A DNA stretch of 64,000 bases from Uranotaenia lowii (lineage: Eukaryota > Arthropoda > Insecta > Diptera > Culicidae): the NCBI RefSeq assembly GCF_029784155.1, contig NC_073692.1, positions 370,183,160 to 370,247,159 of the forward strand. Direction: 5' to 3'. The notes beneath the pieces were generated by a model. It was given only the letters and a program-made list of their open reading frames with translations, was not told where the DNA came from and did not search any database. This document shows positions 34,751-44,808 of the stretch, piece after piece. A program made the position numbers and the translations under genes. The first letter of the stretch is position 1; every line of letters starts with the position of its first letter.

Positions 34751-36654
34751 TCGAACAATGTTAAAAACAAAGCAATTAAGTAAGATGAATTGAGGCGATG
34801 GGAAGGATAAAGATGGATGTGTAATAAAACTTCAAAGCTTCAATAAGAACTTAAATTTTGGGCTGAATAAAACGAACTTCAGCACATTGATTATGTTGAT
34901 TATGCTGTGTTTGACTTTCAATTGCTTGGGAAGTTTGAACTGAAGCTTATATTTAGTGAATGTTGGAAATACTTGTCAATTGAAATGCATTTCTTTTTTA
35001 CTTTTCAGCTTTTCAGCGTTCAAAAGCGCAAGATTAAAGGACTAGATTTGGAAATAGAAATTTGTAGGAAACAGGTGTCGATGAGTTTCTGATAGTCACA
35101 ATAATGTCAAACAAAAAAATAGTTTTTTTTAATTGCTCATTGCCATTTTCTGTTCCCAGACTTATGAGAAGTTATAACCTCTCATTGAAAAAGGTGCTCA
35201 TCCTTTAGTGCTACTTCAAAAAAAAAAAAAAAAAAATTTATGGCATCCATAATAGTTTTTTTATATTTCCTGAGTAAATCAATAGAGTAAATATCGAAAA
35301 AAAAAAACTTTATTTCACAAGAGTAACGAAAAAAATGGCGAAAAAAAAACAGAAAAGATCAAAATTGATTTAAAAATCGAAGCATCCCTTTTTCTTCCAT
35401 GGCAACCGTTAGAAATGAGTTTAAAATGCTCAAACGTCGTCCTTCGATGTTGTTCGACTTTTTAATGTTTCCTGTCTTGAAAAAGTCGCTGGCGGTTCAC
35501 AATTACGGAAGAATTTTAGATTTTTAAAGTGAACAAGTTTGAGAAGTTTTTTTTTTCGAAAATTTGAGTCTTCAAGCCGTCGTTATTTATCCGTCCTTTA
35601 GCATAATAGGTATAACAAACCCGTGAAAAGATTGCAAACTTCATCGGAGACAGATTTTTCCCTCTGAAGGATAAACGGCTCGAAGCGGCCGGCCAGAACA
35701 GGGATTGGTCAAGTCCATCGAATGTTTTACATCACATTCAATTTGCCCCATCATACAAAACATGCTATAGCTATCCATGTGTGTGTGCCTGTTTCCATCT
35801 CCAATCTGATCCCGGTGCATTGTCCGCTTTTTCTGTCCGGCAAGGATCCATCAAAGAATAATCCTTTGCCGGTGTCCCAAAACTTGCCTATACAACATAT
35901 CTGATGAATTCCGCCACCGATTCCGATACACCACTTCCAGTTCCTTTCCTTGCCTTGGCTCCCCAGGATGTGTTGTATCGATTTTGCCGGACTTGATGCG
36001 GAACGGTTGGTCCTGCGCCGTTTGCACATTCTATAGGGTAGTATCTACCCCTAGAGAGAAGAAGGTCGTTTGTGTTTCCCGTTTTCTGTGATGTTCCGAC
36101 GGAAAATCTTCATCGTCGTCATCATCAGCATCATCAACGGAGGCCGTCGGCCTGTCGATTTGTTTGGATTTCGTTTGGTGGATATTTAAATTTCAATCAT
36201 TTTCTCTGCCGGCGATGTTTAGAAAAGGTCTGTAAAACCACATGTTTGTCAACAGTGGCGCATTGTACGTAAACAGCTGTACTCGGTGAGATTTAAGGTA
36301 GAAATTGATCCTTATTTCCGATACCTTTAATTCAAATGCAAACTCGAATAAGACACCATTCATAGAGATTTTTAAACAACTAGAAACAGTTGAAACTTTT
36401 AGGATAAGATATTTTGTTACAGTTATGAACCAATTCACAATAGATTTTCAATCAATTTTGGAAGACTTAAGTCTTAAAATTCAAAAAAGCTTAAAAAAAA
36501 GAAAAAAAAATATACAGAATAAAAATAACCCACATTGGAATGTTTTCGACACAATAAATTTGAAAACATTTGTTTTATCAATTTCATCAGCAGAATATTT
36601 GAGGCCATGAGTTTTATTTTGGAACAATTTCAAGACTATTTTGAAACTAGGTAT
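34751..36654. other. Unassigned AT-rich sequence
   Basis: No supported gene. Poly(A) tracts lie at 35218-35236 and 35299-35350. A small trinucleotide patch (ATC/GTC) is at 36108-36140. A GC-richer stretch at 35680-36130 has an open minus frame (36029-35751) without recognisable domain or splice context. Confidence 0.4.
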
Positions 36655-37021
36655 GTAAAAATCAACCCCCTGGCAACTTGACGTTTCCCATACTAATCGC
36701 GTGTGCCAGTTTTTCTGGTTCTCTGGTTCTGTCAAAATCTCATTTTCACTCAACAAACATATCGAAAGGGTGGATAATGAAATGTTCGACAAATTAAGGT
36801 TTCAAACATATTTTTTATTGAAAAAAAAAGTTTTTAAAAACAATGATTAAGAATCACCTATTAAGCGGAAAATGAGTTGATATTTAAAGAAAAACACGAT
36901 AATATGGTCAAAAAAGTCAGCGTGGTAAATGGCTTTTATTTATGAAATACACAAACAAATTTTAATTCAAAAATCTTGTAAATGTTTTCCCGCATAGAAC
37001 AGTATTATACAATAACGATTT

Positions 37022-37739
37022 CCATTATCTTCCTCCTAAGACACACGAAAGATTAGCTTTATAGTTTTGGATTATTGATGTACGATTAAGGTAGTCTTTT
37101 TTCCATGGAATGGAATCGTTTGGACGCACTTTACGATACAGCGAACGGGTCGTTAAGTAGAGTAACCATTCATTTTTTTTGCTTTTTTCTACTCGTTCTA
37201 AAACGGTTTGATCATTCGTGTTATCTTTATCTAATGATCCTCTCATAAAAAGGTAACGATAGAGCATATCGTCACCCAATAATGAAAAGATTCAAACCCA
37301 ATTTGGGGATTTGTTAATTTTATAAATTGCAATTGGATTTCCGCAAAAAATAAAAAAAAAGTTTAATGTACTCTTATTCATTTTATTTCACATACCTATA
37401 GTTTATTATTCCTCTAAAATGATTAATTAAAAAAAACAAACCTTCCGCGGATGTTTGCAGGAACAGCTTCCGGATGTTCCATCGCTGCAGCACTTACGAA
37501 CTGCAGCCTGCTGCTGCATCACTGCCAAACCGGTCGGCGGGTAGTGATGCTTTTCCTTGCATTGGTTCTGCCTCCGGAAGAAAAAGTTTCTTCGGATTTT
37601 TTTCTCCAGCTTGTGCCTGAGAATAAAAAAACAATTTCAGTTTTCCACAATGAATACAAAAACGTATTTTACTTACCCTCATATATCCTTCTTCGAAGCC
37701 TTCGTCTTCCGGTTCCAGTTTCGTAACTGGACGAGTCAT
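37022..37739 (-). other. Other exon-like segments inside the P-like element
   Basis: ATG at 37739 opens MTRPVTKLEPEDEGFEEGYM and reaches a consensus donor (AGG|GTAAGT, about 37676). A matching acceptor (TTATTCTCAG) lies near 37622 and opens a second segment with basic and cysteine-rich content, ending near a possible donor at about 37443. A third open stretch, 37270-37022, contains MLYRYLFMRGSLDKDNTNDQ and has a stop upstream. I do not recognise the protein. It may be captured host sequence or a diverged transposase. Confidence 0.35.
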
Positions 37740-38178
37740 AATAAAATTTGCCCGACCTGATCCGGGAGAAACTTTTTTTTACACAGTTTGACAACGCGTG
37801 TTGATGTGACAGCGAAGAAGTGTGTGCGTGTTGCTAAAATACTCAATTAATTCTGAAGACCATTAATTGTATCTTTCTTAAATAGTTCTCTATCATTTGA
37901 TTGCGTTGCAAAATTAATCATTTTGTTCCTAAGAATATTCATCGTATCTTTCGGGAATAATATTTTATCCGTTCAAGCAAAGGCACATTTAGCCAAGATG
38001 CAATATCGAACGTTATATTAATGTTATCAGAATAGAATGATACGGAAGATTCAGCGTACAGTATTGGCTCATGCGGATTATTGCATGGTAAATTTTAAAA
38101 ACAACATTTTATTCATTTCTAAACAATATTACCTTTGTTAGTTTTTTTCGAAGAGATTCTTTAGAATCATTAAGTTGC

Positions 38179-38520
38179 TTAGCGAAGGACTCCATCCGAA
38201 ACACAATCAACACATAATTTCAACAACAAGTTTCGATGGTTAACTAAAGCATCTTGATCCAAAATGTTTTCGGCTAATCCTCTAAAAACATCCCGTGCAT
38301 CATTTGAAACCTGTGTCAGAGTTCGATTCATTATGATATCATAATATAGTATACTAAGTTTATACTTTGATGATTTTGTTCTACAATTTTTACCTCCAAC
38401 TCGGTTATTCTGCAGACCTTTAACACATCGGCATTAACTTCTAATCTGCCAATAAAACTATTGAAAAGTTCATTTCTGCAATCTTCACATTTGATGCTAC
38501 TTACTATTTTTTTTTTGAAT
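38179..38520 (-). pseudogene. Coding remnants inside the P-like element
   Basis: Two adjoining minus-strand segments look protein-coding. The first (about 38505-38392) has an IKCEDC cysteine pair followed by NADVLKVCRITELE and a possible donor GTAAAA. The second (38331-38179) starts at an ATG and gives 50 residues with FRGLAENILDQDALVNHRNL and a second cysteine pair (LCVDC), ending at a stop. The spacing of a CxxC, a VLKxC segment and a later hydrophobic helix recalls the C-terminal region of P-type transposases. The resemblance is weak and by eye only. Confidence 0.35.
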
Positions 38521-39204
38521 TAAACTTTCCGAAATTTTATCTGTACGTCACTTGTGCAAATGCAAAGCCATCACCTCAACTCGTTTCCGCTTTCATTCTC
38601 AGTGTTTACTATCTCAACATATTTGTTAAACTAATATTTCATAACATTCAGCTGGATAAAATTTTACCGTAATAAACTTAAGGAAATAGCGGAACTATTT
38701 CAAACCACGTTATGTTTAACGAAATAAACTCATAACTCTATCTGGTGACGCCTTGTAACAAAAACACAACGGATTCGCAAGGAATATTGAAAGATATTCC
38801 TTAAAATATTCCTTGACGGATTCGGATGAAAGATGGCCATTTTGTAATCTTTGCTATAAACAGAAATGTTATTAAGTTGGAACCGAGAATGGAACACAAA
38901 TAGATTGAAATAAAATTACTTATTTCATTGACAACTATTATAAAATTTAATTATAAAGTTATTTATTTTTCTTTTTTGCATCACTTTTGATTATGTGCCC
39001 TTTTAAAATGGTATTTCGTCAGTTGAATTGCATCCACGGATGCCGAAACAAAATCAAGTGGTTTCAATGGAAAATGAACGTTGCCGCTGCTAGGGACGAC
39101 CCAGGATGCATGTAAACAAACGCAACGAGTGCGACATCTACCATTTTGAAGACGGCACAGCAAACTCGACTAAACTGTCAAGTTGCCAGGGGGTTGGTAA
39201 AAAT

Positions 39205-42200
39205 AGAACCGATGTATTGCGATTTTCTTCTCGCACTAGAGTTTGAGCACAAAAATTTCTTCAATCTCGAATTTCGTACTACGATTTCGTCCTTTTTCCC
39301 TCTCCTTTATATTTGTACTTCTCTTGAAAACGGTACTAAGCAATCATGGCAACCAGTGAAAAAATCAAATTTTGCCAGCTTTCAAAACAAACTACTCCTT
39401 GGAAGTTTAAAAATTTTACACCGGAAAAAATCAAAACAGCAATATTTCAAGGCATAAAATGTTGAGTAAGTATTTATCATTTCATTAAACTATGGATCCA
39501 CTAATTATGTAACATTCTTGCATTTTAGGATAGATGCCTGAATTTGCGCTACCCCGAAAATGTTCTACGAATTTCATCAACTTAAAAAAAATATAAAAGT
39601 TTAGTCACAGAACCTTTTAGTTTCAGAGTCGTCCGGGGAAAGGAAAGGATTCTCTTTGAACCAGAAGCCGCCCTATAATTACAGTTGAAGTAGCATATTC
39701 AGGTAACAGCTGCTGCCGATCTACATTACAATTACCACACGAGCTCGCGGATTGTGTGGACCGGTGCCGGAAGTGATTGTTATGACTATATAAGCGGAAT
39801 AAAAACACTTTATTGAAACATTTTGACTATTATTTTAGGATTCTGAAACGCTTTACTTGTGAGCTTTGATATTCTGAATACGGCATGAGAATTCAAATTT
39901 TATGAGCTTATCCATGATCGTTGTTTGATAAATTGATTGGTGTTTTTTATTTCAATCGCTGCTGATTCCAGCTGCTGCTGCAGCCCAAAACTCCAGATTT
40001 TAACGGATAAACTATGATAACAACTATGATAAACAAACCTAAAAACTGGGCTTAATGCTCCATCTTATCATTCTTATGTATTGAGTGAATATTATAAAGA
40101 TCTGTATCTTGCGGTCTCGATTGGATGCAGCTTGTTTCGCGGCCAAAGTTTCTTGGAGCTAACTTTTACCGTATTTTTTTTTCACCTGGAGGCAAACTAG
40201 AGGCAACCTAGGTTCGCTCTAACTGCTGTCATCGTGCTCATTTATTGCTCAAGAGGCAACCTAGGTTCCCTCGAAAAACGGACGGAGTCGCCCTGAGAAG
40301 AAAGTCAGTTTTGCGAGAAGTTCACCAATACTCTCAACGTTGTTGTCAAAACATTAAACAGCTGTTTTTGGCTGAAAGTAAAACAGTTGAAATAATGAAC
40401 GGGAAAATGATTATTGCCGCGATTTTGAGCCTCTCAGCCAAGCAAAATCGTACTATCTGCTGTCCAGTGCAATCCGGACACGAAAAAAGGCAATCCGGAT
40501 GTGAAGAACCGAATGAAGAAATCCAGAAGGGAGAACAAATTGACAGCTGCATGTAAACATTGCGCTCGTTCTCACGCACACCTACGTATGGAATAACTCG
40601 AAAGCCGAAAATCATTTTTTTATTCTGACAGTTCTATATCCAAATCCGGAATCGAAAAAAAATACGCCATTTGTCAAACTTGTCAGCTGATATGTGTAAA
40701 CAAATATGTCAAGAACTTACAAATCAAGGTGAGAAAATTATTTATGTAAAAATTTCACACATGAAATAAATTACAAGCGAATCTAGTAGTTGGAAAAAAT
40801 CTCAATACAAGGGGCAAGTTTTAGACCATCTTTAAACCATTTTTAAGGCAATTTGAGAGCTCTGTTAATTAGAGAAAATGAGAGGTAGGCGATGACTCTT
40901 GCTTTTTGCTTGCGTTTTTCTTTCCGTCCGCGAGAATTTCACAAAATTGTTGATTTCAGTACGTAAAATAGTCGGGAGTTATCTAGAAGTGGTTTTAAGT
41001 GAAAGCTGGAAGGAAGTGCAGAAGTGTCCACCGGAAGTTCCGGAAATTTAGAGTCCCGGATAATAAGAGTTCCAACCCGGTGGCTGCAGAAATGGAGTGT
41101 TTACACATTGAATTTGAATTACATATATTCTCGTGTGGAGGTTTGGGGATGTAGGGAAGTGTTTGTTGTCAGGATTGTGTGAAAATTTAGAAATAGTTTT
41201 GTTCCTCGTCCCTTGTTTTTTTTTGATAACTTTTGAAAATAGGTAACAATTCACAAATCTATTGTGTACGTTTTTGGCAAAGCTAGAAAACATTATCAAT
41301 GTTTTGAAAATATAAGTTTTAAATCAATGATCAACTTTCCCCAAGACCGGGAGTAGTTTTGACTTCTGAGAAAAAAGTTATTGAAGTTATTTGTTAATTT
41401 CTAAAAATTCTAGAATTAAATTCTTTTAAAGCGTTGTGTCTCTGAAGCCAGATTATTTAGGCAAGATGTGAATCCTTGATTGAATGAAAAACAATAAATA
41501 GATTCAAAATCAGCTTTTAATTTTCATGTTGCTTTATTTGTTCATCAGTTATCAAACATCGATTTTACCCAAAGCTGATCAATTTCAAAGTTTTCACAAG
41601 CCATATCAGCAATTCTAAAAACGCTGTTCCCCTGTGTTATTCTAAAGTTTAATTTTGAACAACTTTCCAGAAATGAGAAGTTCCATTTTATGCGATATTT
41701 TGAAGTCAATTTCGGAAAAATATTTGAACAGTTTCAAAAACAAATTTAAGGAAAATTTTGAAACTTTCTTGAAAGTTTTTTAAACTATTTTTCAACTGTC
41801 TTGTAACAGTTCTGAAGCCATTTAAAAATTTTGTGACTATTTTAGTCGGTTTCAGTTTGAAAATCATATGGGACAACTTTAAAATTCTTTAGCAATAATA
41901 AGATAATTTAGTAACAATTTCTTGGCAATTGGGACTTGGAGATAGTCACATGAGTGACCCGTTTGAGAAAATCTTATATCTTTTCTGAGACTTTTGGAAA
42001 CTTCCGGGAGAATTTTTTAAAACTCAAAAATCAATTTTGAAAAATTTGAATAATTTCTGCAGACTGCAGGTTGAAATAAATTCAGAGAAAAAAATGAAAT
42101 GACAATTTGAAATAGTTTTGATCAATCGGAGACAATTGTAAATTTTTTACAATTTTTTTTTTCAATTTGAAGCTACATAATGCTTTGATCGTTTTCTAAA

Positions 42201-42664
42201 CAAACATGTTGAAATGTTTAAGACAACCCTGGGATATGACAAATATATTTATGCGTAAAAAATTGGAAGTTATGTTGTTATCTTAAACATGAGCTTGTTT
42301 TTGAATCAACATGAGAAAAAAGTTTAGAGCATTTTTTTTTCTAACAATTTATGAGGGCAATTCAATTCTAATCCGCTCTTGAGTGTCAATGTGACACTAA
42401 TTAGAAATTTGGCGGCTTGTAACTTTATTCGGGTGCATCCAAATAAAAAAAATCTTCTAGGACCCTCAATGAATTCTTGAAATCTTTTACTTTACATCAT
42501 TAATTTTTTTATGGACGAACCCAGAAAGCCCAGGAAAAAATACTCCCTACTCAGACCTTGAATGTCAATTTGACACTCCTCGCTTAAAACCGCTATATCT
42601 ATCTTTTTTCGCAACCATTTTTTACAAAATTAATAGTTTTGTAAACCTTGTAATGTAACTCAAA
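39205..42664. other. Unassigned AT-rich sequence
   Basis: About 3.5 kb with no supported gene. Two similar palindromic words, TTGAGTGTCAATGTGACACT (about 42381) and TTGAATGTCAATTTGACACT (about 42558), suggest an old repeat. AGGCAACCTAGGTTC occurs twice (40201 and 40254). Nothing else was recognised. Confidence 0.4.
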
Positions 42665-42674
42665 TATGTTTCTC

Positions 42675-43930
42675 AGACAATTTTTCCAGCACGTACCCGG
42701 GCCGGACAAATCCAGGCTATTTTATCTAAAAACCTGGCAAAATCCGGGCATTTGATTTCAAAATGGTGATCGAAAATCCGGGCAATATCCGGGCAAATTT
42801 GGTCAAAACCCAGGAATTACTCAACACAAATCAAGAAAAAAAAATTGAAAAAAACATTAATTTTCATTTAAAAAATGGTATATTACGCTTCCAAGAAACT
42901 TTTCATAATTATTTTTTTAAAACTTGCTCAAAAAAAATTTTTTTTGGGCGCATAAATAAAATTTTTTACAACACAACATGTTTTTTTTGTTTGTGAATAA
43001 TCCGGGCAAAAACCGAGCTTTTTTCAATGAAATCCGGGCAACCGGGCCGGACCGAACTTTTTGCCAATTTTGTATAAACTATCCTGGCAAACCCGGATAG
43101 GGGAAAAGTTCATATAACGCCCCATGTGGCTAATACGCGCCACCCTTGTTTTGAAGAATCTGAAACATTTTAAGCCTGCAAAATATTACCAATTTGTTCT
43201 AAATGCTGTGATTGGTCATGGCAAGTATGAATTTTTCCTTAAAATGCTCCTGTGTCGTGATAATTTCACAATTTAGGTTTTTCTTCATTTCGATCTAAAT
43301 TTTAAAATATTTTCAATAAGGTGTCACCAAGCAGAGAAAAACAAATAAGACAATATTTTCTGACACATCGATAGAGGAGAATCTAAACTATGATTTAATG
43401 CTAAAAAATTATACCGAACTCGCTATGGTATGTTTTTTATGGGTATGTTCTATCACGGCCCATGCGCTCGTTATAACGCGCCAATCGTAGTAGGCTGAAA
43501 ATAGCATTAATTTTTCAAAAAGGTCAATTTTCATTGAAAATGAACAAAAAGTCTAAAACCTTATTTTGAGCCTTAATTCAGCCCAAAAAATCTACTTTTA
43601 TTTTTTTTTAATTTTTGATTAGTCCATTTTGATTTTATTTTCATTCAGGTGTGTTCGGCTGCTAGGCGCGTATTGAATACACGGCGGCGCGTATTTGCAA
43701 CACAGTTTTGTTCTGTGGCTTTGAATAAGGTTTTTAAAAATCAAGTATTTGAAGCAACTATAGCAATTTGAGTAATAAAAAATCATAGGCATTTGTAGAA
43801 AACAATTTTCTTCAACGATTGCACTCATTTTTAACACAATTTGTACGTGGAATACATAGAAAATCAACGATTCGCTTAGGTGGCGCATAATAGGGCATGT
43901 TCCCCTAAAACCGGGCAATCTGGCAACCTT
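42675..43930. mobile_element. MITE-like element, GGTTGCCAG family, copy 2, split by another MITE
   Basis: The left part (about 42675-43096) shares CCGGGCCGGACAAATCC, AAACCTGGCAAAATCCGGG and GGGCCGGACCGAAC words with the copy at 33638. The right end (43909-43930, AAACCGGGCAATCTGGCAACC) is the expected terminus. Between them sits the insertion described next. The left terminus itself is not recognisable. Confidence 0.6.
43095..43910. mobile_element. Nested MITE with TA target duplication
   Basis: The insert starts GGGGAAAAGTTCATATAACG and ends in a similar inverted sequence (CATAATAGGGCATGTTCCCC). TA flanks both sides (43095-43096 and about 43907-43908). The inverted ends continue imperfectly for about 28 bp to GCGCCACC. 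It is about 0.8 kb and non-coding, consistent with a Tc1/mariner-class non-autonomous element inserted into the older MITE. Confidence 0.65.
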
Positions 43931-44680
43931 AGTGTATCGTCTACAACCGTGCATCGAGCCAAAAAACGAGCCGGACTATCGACTTACAAGAAGGTAGTGA
44001 CTCCAAATCGCGATGATAAACAAAATACGACGGCCAAAGCACGATTCCGGAGGCTGTACACGACGATGCTGACGAAGTTTGACTGCGTGGAAATGGACGA
44101 CGAAACCTACGTCAAAGCCGACTACAAGCAGCTTCCGGGACAGGAGTTTTATACGGCAAAAGGAAGGGGAAAGGTAGCAGATATTTTCAAGCACATGAAA
44201 CTGTCAAAGTTTGCGAAGAAATATCTGGTATGGCAAGCCATCTGTACCAGTGGCTTGAAAAGCAGCATTTTCATAGCTTCCGGGACTGTCAACCAAGAAA
44301 TTTACGAGAAAGAGTGTTTGAATATAAACGTCTGCTGTCTTTCCTGAAGAAACACGGTTGTTCCGTACTGTTTTGGCCGGATTTGGCATCTTTCCATTAC
44401 GGTAAAAAGGCCATGGAGTGGAACGCCGCCAACAACGTGCAGTTGGTTCCCAAGGACAAGATCCCTCCCAACACGCCAGAGCTCCGCCCAATTGAGAAAA
44501 ACTGGGCTATTGTCAAGCGGAACCTAAAGAAGACCAAAAAAACTGCTATGGACGAGCAGCAGTTCAAGGCAAACTGGCTTTCTGCGGCGAAGAAGGTGGA
44601 CAAGGTGGCTGTACAAAATCTGATGGCAGGGGTTAAGCGTAAGGCCCGGCAATTCAGATTTGGAAAAGCGGAAGCCTAAC
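43931..44680 (+). pseudogene. mariner DD37E transposase, C-terminal two thirds, frameshifted
   Basis: Frames 43880-44347 and 44230-44679 together cover the catalytic domain. The first Asp is in EMDDETYVKAD, the second in FWPDLASFHYG and the Glu in RPIEKNWAIVKRN. Counting residues between the second Asp and the Glu gives 37, hence DD37E. A two-base insertion near 44322 (TTGAATATAAACG against TTGAATAAACG in copy A) shifts the frame between the first and second Asp. The N-terminal DNA-binding region is absent. The gene is non-functional. Confidence 0.9.
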
Positions 44681-44808
44681 TGAATATTTTTCCTGAATTT
44701 TATACTAATTAAACTTGAAAAAGAAATTTAATTTTATTTTTTAAATAAACGATTTCACCGATTTACACGCGTTTTCCCTTGACCAAATTTTGACCGTCTC
44801 ACCCTTTA
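43931..44808 (+). mobile_element. mariner-like element, DD37E family, copy B (5'-truncated)
   Basis: The first roughly 400 bp of the element are missing; homology starts at GTGTATCGTCTACAACCGTG directly after the MITE end. The right terminus (GACCGTCTCACCCTT, ending 44806, then TA) is present with one change in the inverted repeat. It is the copy with the most complete catalytic region, so it is the best local guide to the DD37E spacing. Confidence 0.92.

Larger units (their letters stand above)
36655..39204 (-). mobile_element. DNA transposon with 20-bp perfect TIRs and 8-bp TSD (P-element-like)
   Basis: The element spans 36663-39196 (2,534 bp). The left end is CAACCCCCTGGCAACTTGAC (36663-36682) and the right end is its exact reverse complement (39177-39196). 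Both sides carry the 8-bp duplication GTAAAAAT (36655-36662 and 39197-39204). Ends starting CA and an 8-bp duplication are the rule for P elements; hAT elements also make 8-bp duplications but usually start CAG. Minus-strand coding-like remnants occur inside (38505-38392, 38331-38179, 37739-37690, 37279-37022). No intact transposase is visible, so it is either internally rearranged or its exons are too diverged to read by eye. Confidence 0.85.
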
